Below the pieces are notes generated by a model. It had not been told where the DNA came from. It made no database searches and saw only the letters and a program-made list of their open reading frames with translations. Both the position numbers and the translations under genes were made by a program. A DNA stretch of 26,276 nucleotides from an uncultured Collinsella sp. GTDB lineage: Bacteria > Actinomycetota > Coriobacteriia > Coriobacteriales > Coriobacteriaceae. This document shows, piece after piece, positions 15,427 through 22,941 of the stretch (position 1 is its first letter; each line of letters begins with the position of its first letter). The DNA is taken from assembly GCA_938023905.1 (NCBI GenBank), contig CALJCO010000023.1, positions 1 to 26,276 on the forward strand, given 5' to 3'.

Positions 15427-18400
15427 ATGGCGCAGGGGACGTTTGTGCAGGCGCTCCGGAAAGAGGCGGCGCTGAGCGGCACCTTTATGAAGGGCCGCTC
15501 GCTCATGCTCAACGGTGCCGTGCTATCGTTTGAGGACAGCGGCTCGCGCTTCTCCAAAAACGTGACGGTCGAGGGCACGGTGCGCGGCTCGCGCGGTGAC
15601 CTGTACAAGACGCACGTGGCGCTCGACATGGACGAGCACGAGGTTATCGACTACGACTGCGACTGCCCCGCCGCATACCGCTATCCCGGTATGTGTAAGC
15701 ACGCCATTGCCACGGCGCTGGCGTATTTGGATGCCAGCGGCGCCGAGCCCGTCGAAGGTTTGCGCACGCCGGTTCGCACGTTTACGGCGCAGCCGAAACA
15801 GCCCGCGCGCGCCGCGTCCGCCGCGCCGGCCGTCAACCCCAACTTTCCCTTCCCGGCGCCCGTCCCCACGAGCCCGAGCCTTGTGGCGGCGCTTTCCGAT
15901 CTTTCGGACGCGCGCATGGATGAGCTGGCGAGCATGCGCCGCAAGCTTGCCGGTGCCGTTGATCCCGACGCTCCCAAAGCGGCGTTGGAGCCCTCGTTGG
16001 TGCCGTACTACAATCCGCTGTTCGCTGACCGCTTTAGCTGGGCGCTCGAGTTCCGCATTCGCTGTGGATCGGTGTCCTACGTGGTCAAGGACATCGACGG
16101 CATGGCCGATGCCTACGTGCGCGGCGGCACGTTCTCCTATGGCAAGAAGCTCACGTTTGTCCATTCACCTGAGGCCTTTGACGAAACATCGGCAAAGCTG
16201 CTCAACCTTGTTGCGACGACAGTTGCCTATCTCGATGACATCACAAGCTCGCGTTCGGCGTCGTACGACTTTGCCCGCAGCGGTTTTGTTGCCGAGCGTC
16301 AGTTGCCGCTGTCCGAGCATAGCATCGTATATGTGCTGGACCTGCTGCGCGGCCAGACCATCTCCTTTGAGCCCGCCTGGTCGCGGGGGATGACGACGCA
16401 TCGCACCTACGACGTGGCGGTTGAGCTGTCTCCGCAAGGGGAGGACGGGGCATCCGCTAAGCGCCCACCGCTGCTTGCCGCCAAAATCGCGCCGGCGGCT
16501 GGCGGCAGCTACGATCTGCGCCTGCCGGCCGATACATACTGCTTTGCTTCGGGCGACGTTGCCTATCTGGTTGACACCCGCCGTGCACGCCGTACCGATG
16601 TGGCGTTCGCCCGGCATGTGGCGTCGTTCCTATCGCGCTTGCTGCCCTGTCGCACGCCGGTCCATATTGCCGCCGAGCAGGTGGGCGAATTCTGCCGCAT
16701 GGCACTGCCCATTTTGCGCGACTATACCGACCTTACCGCGCCCGCTGCGCTCGATACCGTGGCGCCCGAGCCGAGCTTTGCCATGGCAATCGGCGTCGAC
16801 GATGGGCTCGTGACCTGCAAGATTACGGTTACCTACGGCGACTGGTCGGCGGATCTCTTTGGCCTGGGCGCTCCGGGCAGTCCCTTTGAAGAGCAGCGCC
16901 CCGGTGTGCCACCCCGCGACGAGGTGGCGGAGTTTCGCGTTATGGATACGGCGGCCCTGTACTTCGATTTCTACGAGGGCGGTCTGGCGTTTGAGGAGCG
17001 CGATGACGCCCGCTTGTTCTGCCTGCTGACCGAGGGCCTGTCCGCCCTGTCCGAGCTGGGTGAGGTCATGCTTAGCGACCGTCTGCGCCAGATCTCGGTC
17101 CGCCCCGCGCCCAAGCTCTCGGTTCGTGCGACCGTTAAGAGCAATCTGCTCGATGTCGAGCTGGGCGCGAGCGGGCTTTCGGCCGCGGACCTTGCCGTCT
17201 ATCTCGATTCGTACAAGCGCCATCAAACGTTTGCGCGCCTTACGTCCGGCGACATCATTCGCCTGGACGAGGGAGCGCGCGCCGCGTTTGGCCTTGCCGA
17301 GGACCTGGGTGTCGATGCCGTCGACCTGCTCGACGGCGTGTCGCTTCCCGCGTCGAGCACCCTGTTCGTCGACAGCATGCTCGCACGCACGCCGGCGCTC
17401 GAGGCCGATCGCGACGCTGCGTTCCGCCGTACCGTCGAGCGCCTGGACACGCTCGGCAAGATGGACTTTACGGTGCCGGCATCGCTCAAGGCAACGATGC
17501 GCGGCTACCAGGTCGACGGATACCAGTGGCTCGGCTCGCTTGAACACCTGGGCCTTGGCGGCATCTTGGCCGACGACATGGGCCTGGGCAAAACGCTCCA
17601 GATGATTGCGCATATTCTGGCGCGCGTGGAGGCGGGGGACACCAAGCCCACGCTCGTGGTATGCCCGGCCTCACTCGTGTACAACTGGACTGCCGAGCTG
17701 GAGCGCTTTGCCCCGTCGCTCGATGTGTGCGCCATTGTGGGCGCCAAGGCTCAACGCCGCGTGCAGATCGCCGGCGTGGCCGAGCATAGCGTGGTCGTGA
17801 CGTCGTATGACCTTATGCGGCGCGATATCGACGAGTATGTCGAGCAGGATTTTGCCCGCGTGGTGCTCGATGAGGCACAGTACATTAAAAATCCGCTCAC
17901 GCAGGTGGCGCGCGCCGCCAAGCGCCTGCCTGCCGGCGTGCGCTTTGCCCTGACGGGCACGCCCATCGAAAACCGCCTATCCGAGCTCTGGAGCATCTTC
18001 GACTTTTTGATGCCGGGCCTGCTGGGCACGCGTGAATCGTTTGCAAAGCGATTCGAAAGCCCGGTCGAGCATGCCGAGGGCGATAGCGCCGCTCGCCTGC
18101 AGGCGCTCGTGTCGCCGTTTGTGCTGCGTCGCGTTAAGGAAGACGTGGTGGCCGACCTGCCCGAAAAGATCGAAGACACGGTGATGGCACAGCTTACCGG
18201 CGAGCAACGCAAGCTCTACCTGGCCAACCAGGACCGCATCGCCCAGCAGGTGCAGCACCGCGAGGCTGGGGAGTTCAAGAAGGACAAGCTCAAGGTGCTC
18301 GCCGAGCTCACCAAGCTGCGCCAGATCTGCTGCGACCCGCGTCTACACTACGAGGATTACAAGGCGGGGAGCGCCAAGCTTGATACGTGTATGGAGCTCG

Positions 18401-18891
18401 TGCACGGCGCACTCGACGGCGGGCATCGCATCCTGTTGTTCAGCCAGTTTACGGGTATGCTCGATATCATCGGTAAGCGCTTGGCCAAGGAGGACATCGC
18501 CTTCCTTAAGCTCACGGGCGCTTCGTCTAAGGAGAGCCGCGCCAAGATGGTCGCGCAGTTCCAAGCGGGCGAGGTTCCGGTCTTTTTGATTTCGCTCAAG
18601 GCGGGCGGCGTGGGCCTTAACCTGACGGCGGCCGACGTGGTCATCCACTACGACCCGTGGTGGAACGTGGCAGCGCAGGACCAGGCGACCGACCGCGCGC
18701 ACCGTATTGGCCAGCAACATACCGTGACCGTGTACAAGCTCATCGCCAAGGACACGATCGAGGAGCGCATTATGCAGATGCAGGAGTCCAAGCGCGACCT
18801 GGTCAACAGCGTGCTCGGCGGCGACGGCATCTCGTCGGCGCTGTTTACCCGCGAAGATGTTCTGGCGCTGCTGGGCGGCGACGGGCGCTAA
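15427..18891 (+). CDS. SWIM zinc-finger SNF2-family helicase-like ATPase
   Basis: A 1154-aa bacterial SWI2/SNF2 ATPase. I chose ATG 15427 because GGAGG lies 5 nt upstream; GTG 15409 would lengthen it by six residues and has no good site. A SWIM zinc finger lies near the N-terminus (C78-x-C80-x9-C90-x-H92). A long, poorly conserved middle resembles the bacterial SNF2-associated region. The C-terminal ATPase has GGILADDMGLGKT (K722), the DEAQ box (815-818), LTGTPIENRLSELWSIFDF, LRRVKEDV, GGVGLNLTAADVVIHYDPWWN and motif VI ATDRAHRIGQ (1088-1096). Such proteins translocate on DNA and remodel protein-DNA complexes; RapA is a distant relative. The exact role is unknown. The dnaE neighbour suggests replication or repair. 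Confidence 0.93.
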   Translation: MAQGTFVQALRKEAALSGTFMKGRSLMLNGAVLSFEDSGSRFSKNVTVEGTVRGSRGDLYKTHVALDMDEHEVIDYDCDCPAAYRYPGMCKHAIATALAYLDASGAEPVEGLRTPVRTFTAQPKQPARAASAAPAVNPNFPFPAPVPTSPSLVAALSDLSDARMDELASMRRKLAGAVDPDAPKAALEPSLVPYYNPLFADRFSWALEFRIRCGSVSYVVKDIDGMADAYVRGGTFSYGKKLTFVHSPEAFDETSAKLLNLVATTVAYLDDITSSRSASYDFARSGFVAERQLPLSEHSIVYVLDLLRGQTISFEPAWSRGMTTHRTYDVAVELSPQGEDGASAKRPPLLAAKIAPAAGGSYDLRLPADTYCFASGDVAYLVDTRRARRTDVAFARHVASFLSRLLPCRTPVHIAAEQVGEFCRMALPILRDYTDLTAPAALDTVAPEPSFAMAIGVDDGLVTCKITVTYGDWSADLFGLGAPGSPFEEQRPGVPPRDEVAEFRVMDTAALYFDFYEGGLAFEERDDARLFCLLTEGLSALSELGEVMLSDRLRQISVRPAPKLSVRATVKSNLLDVELGASGLSAADLAVYLDSYKRHQTFARLTSGDIIRLDEGARAAFGLAEDLGVDAVDLLDGVSLPASSTLFVDSMLARTPALEADRDAAFRRTVERLDTLGKMDFTVPASLKATMRGYQVDGYQWLGSLEHLGLGGILADDMGLGKTLQMIAHILARVEAGDTKPTLVVCPASLVYNWTAELERFAPSLDVCAIVGAKAQRRVQIAGVAEHSVVVTSYDLMRRDIDEYVEQDFARVVLDEAQYIKNPLTQVARAAKRLPAGVRFALTGTPIENRLSELWSIFDFLMPGLLGTRESFAKRFESPVEHAEGDSAARLQALVSPFVLRRVKEDVVADLPEKIEDTVMAQLTGEQRKLYLANQDRIAQQVQHREAGEFKKDKLKVLAELTKLRQICCDPRLHYEDYKAGSAKLDTCMELVHGALDGGHRILLFSQFTGMLDIIGKRLAKEDIAFLKLTGASSKESRAKMVAQFQAGEVPVFLISLKAGGVGLNLTAADVVIHYDPWWNVAAQDQATDRAHRIGQQHTVTVYKLIAKDTIEERIMQMQESKRDLVNSVLGGDGISSALFTREDVLALLGGDGR

Positions 18892-19041
18892 CCCGCTCGG
18901 GTGGGGCCGCCAGGGCGGATAGCGCACGCTGCCCCATCGTCCCCGCCCGTTATGTGTTCATTTGCAATGCCGTGGATGGTTTGTCTGCCTTTGGGCATAA
19001 GAACCATCAAGAACATTGGCACGTCAGCAAAGGAGAACATC
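18892..19041. other. Gap between the SNF2 gene and the superoxide-reductase gene
   Basis: About 150 bp with GC-rich short inverted repeats (TGGGG/CCCCA and CCGCC/GGCGG at 18901-18935) but no T tract, so any terminator here is not typical. The second half is less GC-rich and should hold the next gene's promoter, but I found no convincing -35/-10 pair. Confidence 0.4.
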
Positions 19042-19404
19042 ATGGCGAAATTCTTTAAGGACCCCGATGGCAAGCTCATTGCCGCCCTGGGCAACGACGT
19101 TGCAACCCCTGCCGGTTGCACGGAACTGACCGCAAACACTGAGGACGCGGCGCACGAGAAGCACGTGCCTGTTGTCGAGACCGAGCGCGACGGTCACGTG
19201 ATTCGCGCGCGCGTTGGCTCGGTCGAACATCCCAGCCTGCCCGAGCACTATATTGAGTGGATCGCCCTTGAGGCTGAGGGCCGTCTGGAGATCCATTACC
19301 TTGAGCCCGGCATGAAGCCCGCGACGTATTTTGCCGGCGGTTCCAAGACCGGTACCGTCTATGCCTACTGCAACCTGCACGGGCTGTGGTCCGCGACGTT
19401 CTAG
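19042..19404 (+). CDS. Desulfoferrodoxin-family superoxide reductase lacking the centre I cysteines
   Basis: A 120-aa cytoplasmic non-haem iron protein that should reduce superoxide to peroxide using electrons from rubredoxin-like donors, a defence typical of anaerobes. The ligands of the catalytic Fe(His)4(Cys) centre are present: H41 in HEKHVPVV, H63 in VEHPSLPEH, H69, and C110 and H113 in YCNLHGLW; E39 is also in place. The N-terminal 35 residues keep the desulfoferrodoxin-like layout (KFF... then ELTANTEDAAHEKH), but only one Cys (C26) remains of the four that bind the rubredoxin-type centre I. It therefore resembles class III proteins with a vestigial N-domain. The start ATG 19042 has the strong site AAAGGAGAACATC. 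A longer in-frame start at 18901 has none. Confidence 0.9.
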   Translation: MAKFFKDPDGKLIAALGNDVATPAGCTELTANTEDAAHEKHVPVVETERDGHVIRARVGSVEHPSLPEHYIEWIALEAEGRLEIHYLEPGMKPATYFAGGSKTGTVYAYCNLHGLWSATF

Positions 19405-19450
19405 GAGCGCGCCCCCGCTCGGGGTATCATAGCTAGCATATGCACATGCG

Positions 19451-19482
19451 AGCGCCGACTGCATTATGCGGCCGGCGCTTTT
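19451..19482 (+). terminator. Probable terminator after the superoxide-reductase gene
   Basis: AGCGCCG (19451-19457) pairs with CGGCGCT (19473-19479), with an inner GCAT/ATGC stem. Four Ts follow (19479-19482). It lies in the short gap before the NAD synthase-like gene. A -10-like TATCAT at 19425-19430 lies upstream of the hairpin, so it could instead be part of that gene's leader. Confidence 0.6.
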
Positions 19483-19521
19483 ACTACGACAACGATGGTT
19501 TACGACGGAAAGGGCTGAGCC

Positions 19522-21505
19522 ATGAAGCTCGCGCTTGCACAGATCGATATGCGCCTGGGTGATATTGAGGGCATTTGCGGCCGCATCGAGGACCAGGCTC
19601 GTCTGGCCCACGGGCGCGGGGCGCGCGTGCTGTGCGTTCCGGCTCCGCTCTTTATGGGCGCCATGCCCGGGGGCCTGGTGGGCACCGCCGACTTTGAGCA
19701 CGACATGCTTGCTGGCTTGACTGGTGTCGCCGAGCGTATCCAGGAGCTTGACATGATCTGCATCGTGCCCGCGGCGGTTTCGTTTGAGGGCCAGCCGCTG
19801 CTCGACTACATGATGCTCAAGGACGGTCATGTGGTGCCGGCGCGTTCGAGCATTGCCCTGCAGCGTGGCGAGAACAACGACACGCGTTGGGCGCCGCCGG
19901 TGTTCGACGTGGACGGCGTGCGCATCGCCGTGATTTTTGACTTGGACCGCGAACTCGAGATGTTGCCGACCGGTGTTGACCTCATTGCGTATTTCCAATT
20001 CAATGCGTTTGACATGACCGACCGCGAGACTGCCGCCATTGCCGCCGTTCGCAGCGGCGCCTACCGCAAGATCGCATCCAAGCGCAGCGTGTGGTTTGCC
20101 TGTATGGCGCCGGTCGGTGCCTATGACGAGTCGGTGTATACCGGCGGTTCGTTTGTGCTCGACGACTGCGGTCGCGTGGTGGCCCAAGCGCCGTGTTTTG
20201 AGGAGAGCCTGCTGGTTCAGGAGATTCAGCGCGGCGTGATGCTCGATGCCCTGGAAGATCACGAACTGCCCGAGTTCCGTTCCGAGGAGTGGCTGTGGCA
20301 GGCGCTGGTGCTCGTCGTGCGCGACAACGCCCGGGCCCACGGTGCGTCGCGCCGTGGTGGCACTCGAGGGCGACTTGCCGTCGTCCCTGCTGGCGGCGCT
20401 GGCCGTCGACGCTCTGGGCCCACGTAATGTGATTGGCCTGGTGCTGGGGCGCAACCGCATCTTTACGCCGGCGCAGGAGGAGGCCGAGGCTGCTCGCTGT
20501 GCCGCCGTTCGCGCCATTGCCGAGCGCCTGCATATTCGCACGGTTGAGCGCGATGCGCCGGATGCCGCGCGCGTGCTCGACCGCGATGTGTCGGCGGGCG
20601 ACGCCGAGCGCCTGCGCTCTCGCACGCCGGGCCTCATGCTGGAGGATACGGCGCTCGAGCTGGGTGCGATGGCGTTGAGTCCGCTGTCCAAAACCGAGTA
20701 CGCGCTGGCGGCGCCGGCGCTTTGCGGCGGCTACCAGGGCGATTACGCGCCCTTTGGCGATGTGTACCTGTCGACGCTTGAGTTTGTGGCGCGTGTGCGC
20801 AACCGCGCGTCTGCCGTGGTGCCCCAAGAGCTCGTGACGCTCAACGCGGTGGAAGATTGTATGGAGCGCGTGCTGGCGCAGGCGCTCTCGACGCTCGACG
20901 GTCCGGTCGATATGCTCGACCGCGCGGCACAGCTGCTCGGCGGGGTCGAGCCGGGTGAGATCGATGGCGCGCTTGAGGCGCACGTGGACCGCAATCGATC
21001 TTTCGACGACATCCCGATGGCCGCTGGCAAGCCTGAGGCCTGCTCGCTGCTGCTGATGCTCGTTCGACAGGGTGAGGCTGCCCGCCGCATGTTGCCGACG
21101 GCGCCGATCGTTTCGTCCCGTTCGTTTGCCGAGCGCTCCTGGCCGTACATGCTCGCGTGGTCCGACCTGGGGCTTAACGGCAAGGAGCGTATGACGGTCG
21201 ATTCGCTGGCGCGCGCCGAGGTGCGCCGTTTTGCTGACGAGGATACGAGTGAGCGCGTGCGAAACGAGATGATGGGCGTGCTGGGCGAGCTACTGGGTAT
21301 TTCGCCCGAACAAATGGAGGAGTTGCGCTCTGAAGACGGTCAGCGTCGTTTACACGAGGGAATGAAAAAGTTCGAGGGCGAGGTTCAGGACGCCATCGAT
21401 AAGATGATGGGCGGCCAGGGTGGCCCGCAGGGTGGGCCCCAGGGTGGCCCGATGCCGCATCCGCCGGTTGATCCCCGACAGTTCCCATTCTTCTCGCAGA
21501 ACTAA
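19522..21505 (+). pseudogene. Degenerate glutamine-dependent NAD+ synthase-like protein (nitrilase + NadE domains), frameshifted
   Basis: Two overlapping frames make one homologue of about 660 aa, the usual length of glutamine-dependent NAD+ synthase. The first frame runs from 19522 to near 20340, with its own stop at 20427; the second runs from about 20342 to 21505. Skipping one base at about 20341 joins DNARAH to VRRAVVAL. The N-domain resembles a nitrilase amidase (MKLALAQIDMRLGDIEG, later GGSFVLDDCGRVVAQAP...EESLLVQEI). The C-domain resembles NadE (SSLLAALAVDALGPRNVIGLV, LSKTEYAL, DYAPFGDVYLSTL, then ARRMLPTAPIVSSRSFAERSWPY). All catalytic motifs I can align are changed: PEL is PAP (residues 40-42), no Cys is at the ICED position (VIFD, 137-140), and SGGxDS is EGDLPS (282-287). 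A C-terminal extension ends in a Gly-Pro-Gln repeat. It is either a pseudoenzyme with a sequencing error or a decaying gene. Confidence 0.8.
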
Positions 21506-21523
21506 ACTGGGGACGGGGCCAAG

Positions 21524-21551
21524 GTTACGCGGTTTTGCCAAACCGCGTAAC
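21524..21551. repeat. Perfect 12-bp hairpin downstream of the NAD synthase-like gene
   Basis: GTTACGCGGTTT (21524-21535), loop TGCC, then AAACCGCGTAAC (21540-21551). It begins 18 nt after the stop codon, with GGGGACGGGG between. GAGTCG follows rather than a T run, so it may be a repeat element or a weak terminator. Confidence 0.8.
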
Positions 21552-21562
21552 GAGTCGACGCT

Positions 21563-21665
21563 GCGCGAGCCCCTGTCGGGCAATCTGCCGCTCAAACCGT
21601 CGCTTGCGTACCGAAGTACGCGGCGCTCCTCTTTCGCGACACCTTGCCACGGCAGGGACTCGCTC
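21563..21665. repeat. Long imperfect inverted repeat with CGAA-loop tip
   Basis: GCGCGAGCCCCTGTCGGGCA (from 21563) matches the reverse complement of the segment ending GGCAGGGACTCGCTC (21665) with a few mismatches and one bulge. The inner part is looser, and the tip GCGTAC/GTACGC (21606-21621) closes a CGAA tetraloop. The roughly 103-nt unit would fold as one long hairpin if transcribed. Confidence 0.6.
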
Positions 21666-21699
21666 GCTGACTTATGCTCAACCTATGGTTCAACCTTGC

Positions 21700-21730
21700 T
21701 TGTTAGATACGGTCGCTGTTGTGTTATTCT
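21700..21730 (+). promoter_or_regulatory. Candidate promoter of the ruvCAB operon
   Basis: An extended -10, TGTTATTCT (21722-21730), with a weak -35 TTGTTA (21700-21705) 19 nt upstream of the hexamer. It lies about 70 nt before the ruvC start in the least GC-rich stretch of the gap. No clear LexA-type box was recognised. Confidence 0.5.
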
Positions 21731-21799
21731 AGAACAGACGTTCGTGAATAGTGCGCGGGGCCTTGTCTCGCGCCGTGCTTGTGGCGAGGGGAGGTTGGC

Positions 21800-22321
21800 T
21801 TGGTTATTTTGGGCATCGACCCCGGTTTGGCTCATACGGGTTGGGGGATTATCGAGGAGCGGCGTGGCGAGGTTCGCTGCCGTGCCTATGGCTGCATCGA
21901 GACCAGCGCAGGCAGTCCGCTCGCGGTGCGCCTGTCGCATATCGCCCGCGACCTCAAGGGTGTCGTGGAGCGTTATCGACCCGATACCGCTGCCATCGAG
22001 AGCATCTACTTTGGCGCTAATGTCCGCTCGGCAATCCCCACGGCACATGCCCGCGGTGCCGCGCTCGTGGCGCTTTCGGAGTGCGCGCTCGAGATCGGCG
22101 AGTACACGCCTATGCAGATCAAGCAGGCTGTGGTGGGCACCGGTGCCGCAGATAAGCGGCAGGTCGCCTACATGGTGCGCACGCTCACGCAGCTCGATCA
22201 CGACCCGCATCCCGACCATGCCGCCGATGCCCTGGCCTGCGCCATCTGCCACGTTAACCTCAGCCGTACCCGGGCGCTTACCGGCGGCGAGTTCTATCAA
22301 CAGAGAGGAACCGGATACTGA
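21800..22321 (+). CDS. ruvC: Holliday junction resolvase RuvC
   Basis: The endonuclease that cuts Holliday junctions after RuvAB branch migration, 173 aa. The start is the rare TTG at 21800, because GGGGAGG (21788-21794) sits 5 nt upstream and the protein then begins MVILGIDPG as in the family. A TTG at 21779 in the same frame would add seven residues ahead of it with no good site. Catalytic acidic residues are D7 (GIDPG), E67 (AIESIYF) and the DHAADAL cluster (D139, D143). NVRSAIPTAHARGAAL and YTPMQIKQAVVGTGAADKRQV are also typical. Its TGA stop overlaps the ruvA ATG by one base (TGATG), so the two genes are translationally coupled. Confidence 0.95.
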   Translation: MVILGIDPGLAHTGWGIIEERRGEVRCRAYGCIETSAGSPLAVRLSHIARDLKGVVERYRPDTAAIESIYFGANVRSAIPTAHARGAALVALSECALEIGEYTPMQIKQAVVGTGAADKRQVAYMVRTLTQLDHDPHPDHAADALACAICHVNLSRTRALTGGEFYQQRGTGY

Positions 22322-22941
22322 TGATCTCCCAGCTCCACGGAACGCTTGTCGAGGCCACGATGAGCTCTGCTGTCGTCGATGTGTCGGGCGTTGGCTTTGA
22401 GCTCGGCATCTCGGGCAGCACTGCGGCCACGTTGCCGACGCCCGGCGGCGAGGTCCGCCTCTACACGCGTATGCAGGTGCGCGAGGACGCCATGACACTT
22501 TTCGGTTTTTCCTCTAAGGATGAGCGCACGATGTTCGATCGGCTCGTGTCTGTCTCGGGCGTTGGCCCGCGCTTGGCGCTCGCCGTGCTTTCCACCTATA
22601 CCGTGGGGCAATTGTATTCGCTGGTGATGGCCGAGGACGACAAGGGCATGGCCAAGGTGCCCGGTGTGGGCAAAAAGACAGCTCAGCGTCTGATCCTGGA
22701 GCTCAAGAGCACCTTTGCCAAGGACAAGGGCTTTGTGCCGGTCGACGTGATTCCCGGCCAGGTTGCGATGCCCGTGCCCGCTGCCGCTCCCTCGGCCATC
22801 GATGACGCCCGTGCGGCGCTCCTTTCCATGGGCTTTAGCCCGCAGGAGACCGATGTTGCCCTGAGCGGGTATGATGGGCAGAATATGCGTGTCGAGGATC
22901 TGCTCGGCGCGGCGCTTAAGCGACTCGGAATGGATGCGTGA
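22321..22941 (+). CDS. ruvA: Holliday junction branch migration protein RuvA
   Basis: RuvA binds four-way junctions as a tetramer and loads RuvB rings. It is 206 aa, normal length. The N-terminal OB domain (1-62) is followed by two helix-hairpin-helix motifs, VSGVGP (78-83) and VPGVGKK (113-119). A flexible Pro/Ala linker (about 145-157) leads to the C-terminal RuvB-binding domain (AIDDARAALLSMGFSPQETDVAL). The ATG overlaps the ruvC stop by one base, and its own TGA overlaps the ruvB ATG in the same way, so ruvC-ruvA-ruvB form one compact operon. Confidence 0.96.
   Translation: MISQLHGTLVEATMSSAVVDVSGVGFELGISGSTAATLPTPGGEVRLYTRMQVREDAMTLFGFSSKDERTMFDRLVSVSGVGPRLALAVLSTYTVGQLYSLVMAEDDKGMAKVPGVGKKTAQRLILELKSTFAKDKGFVPVDVIPGQVAMPVPAAAPSAIDDARAALLSMGFSPQETDVALSGYDGQNMRVEDLLGAALKRLGMDA

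Larger units (their letters stand above)
21506..21799. other. Structured non-coding region between the NAD synthase-like gene and ruvC
   Basis: About 290 bp without a supported gene. In order it holds GGGGACGGGG (21509-21518), a perfect 12-bp stem hairpin (21524-21551), and a long imperfect inverted repeat (about 21563-21665) whose tip is GCGTAC-CGAA-GTACGC (21606-21621). A less GC-rich stretch with the probable ruvC promoter follows. No T tract follows the hairpins. It could be a repeat element or an untranslated structured RNA. Confidence 0.6.

Noticed and set aside
18901..19041. N-terminal extension of the superoxide-reductase gene from ATG 18901
   Set aside because: The strong AAAGGAG site directly before ATG 19042 and the normal family start MAKFF favour the shorter form.
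20330..20430. Programmed ribosomal frameshift in the NAD synthase-like gene
   Set aside because: No slippery sequence, rare-codon or stop-codon arrangement typical of +1 shifting was seen at the junction; an indel near CCCGGGCCC is simpler.
19024..20691. 555-codon minus-strand ORF opposite the superoxide-reductase and NAD synthase-like genes
   Set aside because: It spans two genes with clear homology on the plus strand and has no recognisable domain.
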